DNA of 32,112 nucleotides from SAR324 cluster bacterium (lineage in GTDB: Bacteria; SAR324; JACQKK01), in NCBI GenBank assembly GCA_027297205.1, contig JAPUIH010000028.1, forward strand, positions 1 to 32,112, given 5' to 3'. The translations under genes and the position numbers were made by a program. The first letter of the stretch is position 1, and each line of letters opens with the position of its first letter. Shown here in pieces: positions 1 through 10,009 of this stretch. The notes beneath the pieces are model-generated. The model saw only the letters and a list, made by a program, of their open reading frames with translations, searched no databases and was not told where the DNA came from.

Positions 1-1668
<1,668 letters not shown>

Positions 1669-1769
1669 CGCCCTCCCCATCATAGTAACCCATGAGATTC
1701 CGGCACTCCCGCAGTGGCACTGGAAGGGGGCATTTTCCTTGCCATTGCGGCGGAAAGGACAGTTCTACC

Positions 1770-2061
1770 ATGGCGATGCTGCGCAGCTTCCTTGCCAAAT
1801 CGCGGTTCACGTCGTTTATGAAGAACGAGGGGAGAACCCTGGCCTACGTGTTGGAACGGCAGGCCGGCCTTCGTGCGCATTATGGCCGAGCCCCAAATGA
1901 CGACCACTCTGAAATACCGCAAGGCCGATCTGGTGCGGGAAGGCTACGATCCCACACAGGTGCGGGACCCACTCTATTACCGGGATGATGCTGGGGAAAC
2001 CTACCAGCCTCTGGATAGCGCGGCGACGAGAAAAATCGCGGACGGATCGCTGCGGTTCTAG
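1770..2061 (+). pseudogene. Remnant of a second FATP-type acyl-CoA synthetase: N-terminal start joined out of frame to the C-terminal end, centre deleted
   Basis: ATG at 1770 after AAAGGA gives MAMLRSFLAKSRFTSFMKNEGRTLAYVLERQA (frame of ORF 1692). From about 1861 another frame reads RPAFVRIMAEPQMTTTLKYRKADLVREGYDPTQVRDPLYYRDDAGETYQPLDSAATRKIADGSLRF, about half identical by eye to the C-terminus of the upstream synthetase (QPAFVRIRPELEVTGTFKLIKTGLKIAGYDPGQVSDPLFFRD...). Confidence 0.75.
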
Positions 2062-2126
2062 GGGTGGGGTGCCAATTGTAGAAATGGTGAGCGGAAGTTA
2101 GTCCGAGAGTCTACTAATTACGACCT

Positions 2127-2975
2127 TCATCGGCCCTTCTTCAGCCCCTCGTTGAGAGAGCCGGAGCGGAAGCCCTTCAGGTCCACGGTGACATAGCGGT
2201 AGCCCAACGCTTCCAGTTCACGCACGATCTGCTCGCGCTGTGGCAACAGCCGCTCAATATCCTCAACGGGCACTTCGATCCGCGCCACATCGCCGTGATG
2301 ACGAACCCGCAATTGCGCGAATCCCATCCGCTTCAGGACCTGTTCCGCCTGTTCAATTTGGGAGAGCATGGGCAATGTAATCGCCAATCCATAGGGGACG
2401 CGGCTGGACAGGCAGGCGGCCTGAGGCTTGCGCGCATTGCGCAGCCCCAAGTGCGCCGCCAGCCGTCGGATATCCGTTTTTTGGAAATAGTACTCCGCCA
2501 GGGGCGAGCGCACCTTGTATTCCGCTGCGGCCTGCAGGCCCGGACGGTGGTCGCCCAGATCGTCCAGGTTGGTGCCATTGATGATGACCGCAAAGCCCTC
2601 CTGGCCGGCCAAGGCCGCCAGGTCGGCATACAGCGTCGATTTGCAAAAATAGCAGCGGTTGACCGGGTTGGCCAGATAGGAGGGGTTGCTTGTCTCGGCG
2701 GTGCGGATTACGCGATGCGCCATGCCCCAGTCCGCCGCCAGGCTCTCGGTGAGCGCATAGTCATCCCGGGTCAGGCTCTCCGAACAGGAAGTCACGGCCA
2801 GCGCACTTTTACCCAGAACGCTGTGCGAAAGATACGCCACCAGCGAGCTGTCCACACCACCGGAAAAGGCGGTGATGACACTGCCCATGGCCTTAATTGC
2901 TTCCTGGAGCGCCAGGTACTTGCGTTCCAATTCGGAGTCCAGGGGGACGGTCTGTGTTTGCTGCAAGGCTTCCAC
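2127..2975 (-). CDS. larE: LarE-like ATP-dependent sacrificial sulfur transferase (start codon uncertain; ORF extends to 3149)
   Basis: PP-loop SGGVDSSLVAY, RCYFCKSTLY, NGTNLDDLGDHRPGLQAAAE, KPQAACLSSRVPYG. GTG at 2975 precedes EALQQTQTVPLDSELERKYLALQ. Confidence 0.87.
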   Translation of the reverse strand: MEALQQTQTVPLDSELERKYLALQEAIKAMGSVITAFSGGVDSSLVAYLSHSVLGKSALAVTSCSESLTRDDYALTESLAADWGMAHRVIRTAETSNPSYLANPVNRCYFCKSTLYADLAALAGQEGFAVIINGTNLDDLGDHRPGLQAAAEYKVRSPLAEYYFQKTDIRRLAAHLGLRNARKPQAACLSSRVPYGLAITLPMLSQIEQAEQVLKRMGFAQLRVRHHGDVARIEVPVEDIERLLPQREQIVRELEALGYRYVTVDLKGFRSGSLNEGLKKGR

Positions 2976-3108
2976 GGGGCTCGGCGATAGGAAGATTTGA
3001 ATGCGATCGGGCAGGCAGTTGCCTGACCACCGTTTATACGGGCGCCGTGGTTGCGGTGTCAATCGCGGACGTGCAATTCCGGAGGCTACAGGCCGCGGGC
3101 AGGGAGGC

Positions 3109-3795
3109 TCAGGAATCAGGCTCGGCCGCGGGCTCTGTCTCGGATTCAATCTCGTCGAGTTTTATTTGAGCATCCGCCGCTGACACTTCCCCACTTTCCA
3201 CACCTTGCTGAATATCCTTCAATTCCTCGCCCCGCACTTCCGCCGCCATTTCGCCATCGGCCACGGTCTCCTTTGTGGCCATAAAATCCGCCTCGTCTTT
3301 GAGATCGGAATTTTTCTTGAGAAACGAGGATTTAATTTCAAGATAATTCTTGAACAGTCTCGTGTCTCGCAGGGTCTGCACCAAATTTTTGAAGGTCACC
3401 ACCGCTTGTTGGTCGCTCGTGTCAACCGTATTCTTGGTCAATTTATCGATGGAACTCTTCAGCTCTTTGCCACCCTCGAATTCTTCCACCTTCAGGAAGG
3501 CATCAATCAGGCTTCCCGTATTGTGCAAGCGGCGATTGGTGCGTTCCACGAACTGGGGTGGCGTCAGCGCGTGCTGTGTCGATTTGGCGAAATGGCGGAT
3601 ATCCGCATTGTTAAATTTAAAAGCCCCCGACTGCTCCAGTTGCCGAAACTGCACCGCCTTGATTCCTGGAGGCATTTTTTCGATTACCTCGAGCTTCTCG
3701 TTGAGTTCCTTGAAATGCTCGATCAAATCGTCGTTATCCGCAGTCAGCAACTCCAGCGTGGCCCTTACCGCCGCGATTTCGTCAACATTTTCCAT
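3109..3795 (-). CDS. Hypothetical protein, charged/helical, no recognised domain
   Basis: Intact 228-aa ORF on the strand of larE, start MENVDEIAAVRATLELL; acidic C-terminus; no motif recognised. Confidence 0.6.
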   Translation of the reverse strand: MENVDEIAAVRATLELLTADNDDLIEHFKELNEKLEVIEKMPPGIKAVQFRQLEQSGAFKFNNADIRHFAKSTQHALTPPQFVERTNRRLHNTGSLIDAFLKVEEFEGGKELKSSIDKLTKNTVDTSDQQAVVTFKNLVQTLRDTRLFKNYLEIKSSFLKKNSDLKDEADFMATKETVADGEMAAEVRGEELKDIQQGVESGEVSAADAQIKLDEIESETEPAAEPDS

Positions 3796-3934
3796 GGACG
3801 CCCGCTCCTGGTTTTTCGTTCCTTGATTCAGCTCGGCCTGCCGGGACCGTGCTGAAAGTTGTACAGTCGCAGATTATCGCTAGATCAACGTGTGGTCTTG
3901 TATAAGAGTACGTATTATCCCACCTGGAGGTTGT

Positions 3935-4324
3935 ATGTCGAACCGTTGGATTGTGCTCGCCGCCCTGTTGGCTGCGCTCGGCGTGGCCATGGGCGCCTTT
4001 GGCGCACATGTGTTGAAGTTGTGGCTGCCCTTGCAGAAGATGACCATCTTCGAAACGGCTGTGCGTTATCACTTGTTTCATACCTTGGCGCTGCTGGCCT
4101 GCGGAGTGCTGATAACCACCCACCCCGCGCACGCAGCAGGCCTGCGTTGGGTGGCTGGATTGCTTACCGCGGGAATCGTGCTGTTCTCCGGTGGATTGTA
4201 CGCCGCCGCGCTCAGCGACCTGGATCCATTCATGTGGGCCACGCCCTTTGGGGGGCTGGCCTGGATTGCCGCCTGGCTGCTGCTGGCCTATCTGTTTTGG
4301 CGAAAGCCCGGCCGCGGCGCCTAA
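3935..4324 (+). CDS. DUF423 family small membrane protein (YgdD-like)
   Basis: MSNRWIVLAALLAALGVAMGAFGAHVLK...FETAVRYHLFHTLALL...FSGGLYAAAL; four hydrophobic helices; CTGGAGG ribosome-binding site before ATG 3935. Confidence 0.88.
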   Translation: MSNRWIVLAALLAALGVAMGAFGAHVLKLWLPLQKMTIFETAVRYHLFHTLALLACGVLITTHPAHAAGLRWVAGLLTAGIVLFSGGLYAAALSDLDPFMWATPFGGLAWIAAWLLLAYLFWRKPGRGA

Positions 4325-5976
4325 CGGGACAGCCAGTGATGGGACTGCGGGGCGCGGTTCGCCTCCGGAGCGATGGGCACGTTAATCAGCGCCGGTTCCC
4401 GCTTGTCCAGGGCTTCCTGGAGGGCCTGTGCCAATTGCTCGGGCGTATCGCAATGGTATCCCGTGCCTCCGAAAGCCTCGATCACTTTGTCGTAGCGGCT
4501 GCCGGGTGTGTACACGTTAACCGGCGGTGGCTCGTCCTCCGGCCACCCGGCCACTCCTCGGCCGATGCCGTTATTGGCGAATATAATCCATACGATGGGC
4601 AACTTGTAGCGCACCGCCACTTCCACTTCCATGCCGTCGAAGCCGAAAGCGCCATCGCCCATCAGTGCCACTACCGGCTTTTCCGGGTGCACAACCGCCG
4701 CAGCCAGGGCAAATCCACAGCCCACGCCCATGGTGCCCCATGTGCCCGCGTCCAGGCGGTGCCGGGGCAGATAATTTTCGATCACGGAGCGGCTGATGTC
4801 CATGGTGTTGGAGCCCTCCGCGATGAACAGTGTCTCTCTGGGCAGCAGCTTTTGAATTTCCGACAACGGACGGTAAAAGCCCATGGGCACCTCGCTGGAT
4901 TCCAGGGCGGGCTGCAATTCATTCTTTTTCTTCTCCACTTCCCCTGCCAGTTCCTTCAGCCAGGGAGCCTTGGGGTCCAGGCGCCAGGGCTCTTCCTCCA
5001 GCCGTGCCGCCATCTGCCCCAACACCGCCTTGAGGTCTCCTGCGATGCCGATCGCTGCCGGCACATTGGTGCTCAACTCTTCCGGCGCAATGTCAATCTG
5101 CACCACCTTCACGTCCGGCCGGTAGCGCGGTTCAAGGCCGAAATGCATAATCCAGTTGAAGCGCGCCCCGGCCAGCAGAATCGTGTCCGCATTGGCCAGG
5201 GCATAGCTGCGTGCCGCCGCCACGGACGCTGGATGATCGTCGGGAACGACCCCTTTTCCCATTGGGGTGGGCAGGAAAGGAATTCCAGTCTGCTCCAGCA
5301 ACCGGATCAGTTCCGGCGCCGCATCCGCCCATGCGGCCCCCTTGCCTACGATGGCCAAGGGCCGCTCCGCCTCGCGCAGCGCGCGCAATGCCTCGTCCAC
5401 CAATGCCAGGCTGCTTCCTTCGCGGGGAGGTTCCGCCAATAGCGGAGGGTGTTTGATCAAGCCCTCGTCCACGACTCCGTCGATCACGTCCGCCGGCAGG
5501 TCCAGATAGGTGGCGCCCGGCCTGCCGTACCATGCCTGGCGCAGGCCCTGCTCGATCAGGCGCGGGATTTCCTCCACGCGCCTGGCCTGGGCTACCCATT
5601 TGCAGAATGGCCGCGCCGCTTCCATCTGGGGGGCCTCCTGAAATGCGCCGCGATTCGCGAGAGGCGAATCCGAGGAGCCACTGATAACCAGCAGGGGCCA
5701 GCAGTTGGCTTGGGCGTTTCCCATCGCGGTGATGGCGTTGGTCATTCCGGGCCCCGAAACGGTGAGGGCCACGCCGGGCCGTCTCCGCAGATAGCCGGCA
5801 CCCTGGGCGGCAAAACAGGCGGCCTGCTCATGACGGGTTCCGATGAAGCGAATCCCCGCCTCCTGGATGCGATGTCCCACCTCCACCACGGGATAACCCA
5901 CCAGGCCGAACACTTCCTCGACCCCTTGCCGCTTGAGGCACTGGGCAATCAGCACCGCTCCTTTGATCTCCGCCAT
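4321..5976 (-). CDS. ThDP-dependent 2-hydroxyacyl-CoA lyase / oxalyl-CoA decarboxylase family enzyme
   Basis: ThDP-enzyme fold motifs; HACL/OXC-type FIAEGSNTMDISRSVIENYLPRHRLDAGTWGTMGVGCGFALAAA and GDGAFGFDGMEVEVAVRYKLPIVWIIFANNGIGRG. Confidence 0.87.
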   Translation of the reverse strand: MAEIKGAVLIAQCLKRQGVEEVFGLVGYPVVEVGHRIQEAGIRFIGTRHEQAACFAAQGAGYLRRRPGVALTVSGPGMTNAITAMGNAQANCWPLLVISGSSDSPLANRGAFQEAPQMEAARPFCKWVAQARRVEEIPRLIEQGLRQAWYGRPGATYLDLPADVIDGVVDEGLIKHPPLLAEPPREGSSLALVDEALRALREAERPLAIVGKGAAWADAAPELIRLLEQTGIPFLPTPMGKGVVPDDHPASVAAARSYALANADTILLAGARFNWIMHFGLEPRYRPDVKVVQIDIAPEELSTNVPAAIGIAGDLKAVLGQMAARLEEEPWRLDPKAPWLKELAGEVEKKKNELQPALESSEVPMGFYRPLSEIQKLLPRETLFIAEGSNTMDISRSVIENYLPRHRLDAGTWGTMGVGCGFALAAAVVHPEKPVVALMGDGAFGFDGMEVEVAVRYKLPIVWIIFANNGIGRGVAGWPEDEPPPVNVYTPGSRYDKVIEAFGGTGYHCDTPEQLAQALQEALDKREPALINVPIAPEANRAPQSHHWLSR

Positions 5977-6041
5977 GGTTCAGGTTACTCCTATTGGCCC
6001 GCGCCAGGGGGTGGCGTGGGTAGGTTGACAATCGCACTGGC

Positions 6042-6752
6042 TCACTGTTCGAGCACAAAATACACACGGCGATTGGCCTTGCCTTTGTTCTCGGACTTGG
6101 TAAGAACGAGTTTGCCAATTTCCGATAGTTTGGCTACGTGGCATCCACCGTCGGCCTGTACATCGAAATTGACAATGTCCACAAGCCGCAGTTCGCTGTA
6201 GTCGTGGTGAAATGCAGTTTCCAGCTTGAACAGCTCCGGACGCGCCTTGGCTTCCTCGGCCGGGACAAAGGAAATTTCCACTGGCAGGTCCTGTGCGACG
6301 AGTGCATTGGAGCGCCTGAAACCCTCTTCCAGCGCCTCTCTGTCGAAAGTCTCGAAGGCAAAATCCACACGGCCCTTTTCCGGCGTGAGTTGATTTCCCG
6401 TAACGCGCACGCCGTAATCCTTGAACATTATGCCTGTCAATACGTGGGTGGCCGTGTGGTACCGCATTAGGGTAAAGCGCCGCTGCCAGTCCAATGCGCC
6501 CTTTATTGCATCGCCCTGCCGAAGCCCCTGGTGGTCCAGCCTGTGCAGAATGCCTTGCTCGCCATCCAGAGTTTCCATTACCCGGTAGGTCTCTCCGCTC
6601 TGGCTGGTCAGCGTGCCCTCGTCCCCTTGCACGCCGCCGCCGGATGGAAAGAAGGCGGTACAATCCAGCATGACCCCATCCGAAGTGGTCTCAATCACTT
6701 GGGCGTTAAACTCTTTCAGATAGGCGTCATGCTGATAAAGCCGTTCAGTCAT
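6042..6752 (-). CDS. AlaX-type alanyl-tRNA editing protein
   Basis: FFPSGGGVQGDEG, HTATHVLTGIM, FDVQADGGCHVAKLSEIGKL; start ATG 6752 (MTERLYQHDAYLKEF). Confidence 0.88.
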   Translation of the reverse strand: MTERLYQHDAYLKEFNAQVIETTSDGVMLDCTAFFPSGGGVQGDEGTLTSQSGETYRVMETLDGEQGILHRLDHQGLRQGDAIKGALDWQRRFTLMRYHTATHVLTGIMFKDYGVRVTGNQLTPEKGRVDFAFETFDREALEEGFRRSNALVAQDLPVEISFVPAEEAKARPELFKLETAFHHDYSELRLVDIVNFDVQADGGCHVAKLSEIGKLVLTKSENKGKANRRVYFVLEQ

Positions 6753-6841
6753 TGCCCCTCTACTCCATGGAAATATGCCGCGAGATCTACCCTGGGCGGG
6801 TCCGGCCCGCGGAGACCGGAAATCATCCCGAAGCAGATGAT

Positions 6842-7387
6842 CTACTGTTTTTCCTGAATTTGCTTGACGAACATTTCGCGGGAAAGCACGTAGACCAGAT
6901 ATCCGTTGACACGCGGGGAGAACTTTGCGCGCACCAGGTATTTGTATTCCATGAAGTTGGAATCCGTTTCTTCCAACACGCATTCCACCACGATCACATC
7001 CAGGGCCACCATGCTCAGGGCGCTCATTAGCACGTTGGTGCCCGGTTCGAAATAAGTGTCGGAGTGAAATGCCAGCCCGCTCACGGAAATGTCGAGAATG
7101 GGGAATGCCTGCGGGCCGATATGGGCATAGATATTAACGTCCTTATCGTGGTCGAAGCGGTAACGGGGCTCGGTGCGCCGTTCGTCAATACCAGGCGGGG
7201 CCTGGGCCGCCTTCAACGCTTCCATTTCTCCAAGCACGTCCTCGTCTGGATTGATGCTTTGCAGTTCGGATTTAAGTGAGTCGTACTCCTCTTTCCAGCG
7301 TCCTCTTTCTTGTTCTTCATTCCAGACTTTACCTTCTCCATCGCTGGAAAAGTTGTCCTCTTTATTGTGATCGCCCATCGGGTTCAT
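6842..7387 (-). CDS. PilZ-domain protein with N-terminal helical segment
   Basis: IDERRTEPRYRFDHDKDVNIYA...PILDISVSGLAFHSD resembles the PilZ RxxxR ... DxSxxG signature. Confidence 0.75.
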   Translation of the reverse strand: MNPMGDHNKEDNFSSDGEGKVWNEEQERGRWKEEYDSLKSELQSINPDEDVLGEMEALKAAQAPPGIDERRTEPRYRFDHDKDVNIYAHIGPQAFPILDISVSGLAFHSDTYFEPGTNVLMSALSMVALDVIVVECVLEETDSNFMEYKYLVRAKFSPRVNGYLVYVLSREMFVKQIQEKQ

Positions 7388-7554
7388 TCTCCCTGATTCC
7401 CCATAAATAGGTAACCGGTGCGGTAATGCTGGAATGCAGACTTCCTGCACCAATAGCACTAACGGGAGCATATTTCCACTCCGCCACTATTCGGCGGGGA
7501 GGCGTTAACGTCCTAATGCGCGCTTTGCAGGGGCCGGTGGCGCACCATTTGCTC

Positions 7555-8508
7555 TCACAATTTCAGTTCGGCCAGCAGGTTTCTCCAGCCTGCAATTTCC
7601 CGGGATGGCTGGAACATGGGGGCCAGCCTAGCCATGTGCCGCTGCAGCGCTCTCAAGAAGGCAGCATCGTCTTCGGCGCGCGTCAGCAGTTCCCGCAGTT
7701 CTCCCGTGTCACCCACCCTGAAATAACCAGGATAGCTGTCACCCAGCAGGCCCACCGTGCCTGGAATTTTCGAGGCCAGGACGGGCAATCCCGCGGCGCC
7801 CGCCTCCGAGATCACATTCGCGCCACCTTCCATGCGGGAAGACAGCACCATCAACCTGCATGCGGCCAGCAGCCTCCGTACCCGCCAACGGGGCAATTCC
7901 CCCAGCCAGCTGTAACGGGAATTCGTCTGCGCTTCCCGTTTGGCCTTGCGTTCCATCTGCGGATTTAGGGCTTTCCCTGCGTGCAGCACGCGGATGCGTG
8001 AAGAGGCGGGCAATCCCCGCACGGCCATTGCGGCCCGGAACGGGTCTTTCTCCTCGCGCAAATGGCCGACCACACACACTGGAAAGCCCGTGTGCGGGGG
8101 CTTGACCCCTGCTGGAGGGGCCTGGGCAGATTGCACAATCACGCGCAGTTTACCCCGCACCGCGCGGGGCAACTCGCGGCTGGCCAAGGGCTGCAGGGCA
8201 ACCAACCGGGTGGCCATCCGCAACGACGCCCGGGCCTCCTCGCTGTTTTGCATGTCCCTGTACAGATCGGTGCCTGTCAAGGCCAGCACCAGCGGCGCCC
8301 TGGGATAGTGATCCCGGTAGGCGCGCAAGGCGGCATGACTGCGCCGGGCGTGGAGGGCGATCATCAGATCGCAGCGCTGGGCGTCATAGGTCTGGGCCAG
8401 GGTCACACGATGGCCCAGACCCTCCAGGATGCCGCGCCAGCGGAGGGCCGTAACCCGGTTGCCATGACGGGTGCGGGGCGGGGCGGGCGTAATCATGATG
8501 ATTTTCAT
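7555..8508 (-). CDS. senB: TIGR04348-like glycosyltransferase; candidate selenosugar synthase SenB
   Basis: MKIIMITPAPPRTRHGNRVTALRWRGILEGLGHRV...YDAQRCDLMIALHARRSHAALRAYRDHYP...LALTGTDLYRD...SSRMEGGANVISEAGAAGLPVLASKIPG; immediately downstream of an EgtB/SenA-like gene. Confidence 0.83.
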   Translation of the reverse strand: MKIIMITPAPPRTRHGNRVTALRWRGILEGLGHRVTLAQTYDAQRCDLMIALHARRSHAALRAYRDHYPRAPLVLALTGTDLYRDMQNSEEARASLRMATRLVALQPLASRELPRAVRGKLRVIVQSAQAPPAGVKPPHTGFPVCVVGHLREEKDPFRAAMAVRGLPASSRIRVLHAGKALNPQMERKAKREAQTNSRYSWLGELPRWRVRRLLAACRLMVLSSRMEGGANVISEAGAAGLPVLASKIPGTVGLLGDSYPGYFRVGDTGELRELLTRAEDDAAFLRALQRHMARLAPMFQPSREIAGWRNLLAELKL

Positions 8509-8590
8509 GGAGCGTGCCCTGGACGAGGAAACCGCCCCGCTGGCGGGGCTGAGAGGGAGCCGGAATGACTGGGCACGGGTCTGGCCGCCG

Positions 8591-9916
8591 CTACTGGGAG
8601 CAGGTGCGGAATCCGGCGAACACGTCGCTCCGATCCGGCATGAAGAAATTGCGCCAGGTGTTGCGTATCATGCGGGAGCGGGTGGCCCAGCTGCCGCCTC
8701 GCAGCACTTTGTGATACCCAAACCAGGGTGCGGAATACTCCCGGTAGGGATCGACCACAAAGCCGGGATAGGGATAGAAGGCGTCGGCGGTCCATTCCCA
8801 CACATTACCCAGCATTTGCCGGCAGCCATGGGCGCTATCTCCATCCGGCAAGGCCGCTACGTCCGCCGGTGCGGTGGAATGACAATCCAGGTTGGCGTGT
8901 TGGGGTGTGGGCGCCGCATCACCCCAGGGATAGCGGCGCTTTTCGCCAAGCAGGGAGCCGTTGGCGGCGGGCACCGTGGCCGCGGCCAGCTCCCACTCGG
9001 CCTCTGTGGGCAGTCTGCGTCCGGCCCAATTGCAATAGGCCTCCGCTTCAAACCAGTTGACGTGCAGCGCCGGCTGATGCTCCCGTATCGGCTCCCAGCG
9101 GTCGAAGCGGCGGCAGCGCCAGCCGCCCCCCCTGCCGGGACGCCAGTAAACTGGGTGCTTCGCGCGGGAATTGCCCAGCCAGAGCCGGCCCCGGATGCTC
9201 CAGAATTGTTCGCTGCGGTAACCCCCCGCTTCCACGAACTGAGCAAATTCGCCATTGGTGACAGCTGCGCGGGCGATGTGGAACGGCGCTACGTCCACGG
9301 GATGCGCCCATTTCTCGTTGTCGAAAACGTAGGGCATGTCCTGGCTGCCGCCCAGCATATAGCCTTGCGCGCCGGGCACCTCCACATCGCCCGGCAAGGG
9401 CCCCGCCGGTTCCGCTTCCGGCGGCGGTTCCACAGCCCTGGCCTGCAAGGTTGGAGCGGAATAGCGCTGGGTCTGGCGGTCATGGATCATGGCCTCGTCG
9501 TGCATGTCCTCATGAAACACAGACAGCCTGTTGTAGTAAGTGGCCTCCTCACCAAGTGCCGTGTCGCGCACGGTCTCCAACACGTTCTCCAATACCTCCG
9601 CCGCATAAGCGAGCGTACTTTCCCGCCCGGGCATGGCAAGGTCCCAGCGGATTTCGTGGGCCACTTCAAAGGAATCGTAGAGTGCGTCCACCTCCGGCCG
9701 CAAGGTGGGACGTCCGTTCAGGTGGCGCAGCACCCATCTTTCCTGGAACCAGGCGATATGGCCTACGTGCCAGATCATGGGATTTACCGTGGCCACTATT
9801 TTCCCAAGCAACTGTTCATCGGTCAGGTCTTCCACCAAATGGAAAGTGAAGTCCCGAGCGTCGCGCACCCAACGCGTCAGTTCCTCTTCCGCCGCGGCTT
9901 TGCAGGCCAAATCCAT
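8591..9916 (-). CDS. senA: EgtB-like DinB + formylglycine-generating-enzyme domain protein; candidate selenoneine synthase SenA
   Basis: DinB part NPMIWHVGHIAWFQERW and FHEDMHDEAM (HxxxH metal motif); FGE part LPTEAEWELAAAT...MLGNVWEWTADAFYPYPGF...KVLRGGSWATRSRMIRNTWRNFFMPDRSDVFAGFRTC. Start MDLACKAAAEEEL at 9916 preferred; the ORF extends to 9994. Confidence 0.83.
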   Translation of the reverse strand: MDLACKAAAEEELTRWVRDARDFTFHLVEDLTDEQLLGKIVATVNPMIWHVGHIAWFQERWVLRHLNGRPTLRPEVDALYDSFEVAHEIRWDLAMPGRESTLAYAAEVLENVLETVRDTALGEEATYYNRLSVFHEDMHDEAMIHDRQTQRYSAPTLQARAVEPPPEAEPAGPLPGDVEVPGAQGYMLGGSQDMPYVFDNEKWAHPVDVAPFHIARAAVTNGEFAQFVEAGGYRSEQFWSIRGRLWLGNSRAKHPVYWRPGRGGGWRCRRFDRWEPIREHQPALHVNWFEAEAYCNWAGRRLPTEAEWELAAATVPAANGSLLGEKRRYPWGDAAPTPQHANLDCHSTAPADVAALPDGDSAHGCRQMLGNVWEWTADAFYPYPGFVVDPYREYSAPWFGYHKVLRGGSWATRSRMIRNTWRNFFMPDRSDVFAGFRTCSQ

Positions 9917-10009
9917 CGGTATTCCATCCTGCGGGATCCAGGGGCGCCCCGTGGCGGGTTTCGCCAAAAGTTTCGTGGCCGGGCGGAGCACCACCCGTAC
10001 CGCCGCTTA

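Noticed and set aside
3859-5442. 527-aa plus-strand ORF
   Set aside because: Antisense to the lyase gene and spanning DUF423 in another frame; no domain signature.
7467-7510. CTCCGCC-ACTATTC-GGCGGGGAG as a terminator after senB
   Set aside because: The stem needs a 2-nt bulge and has no U-tract; too weak to call as a feature.
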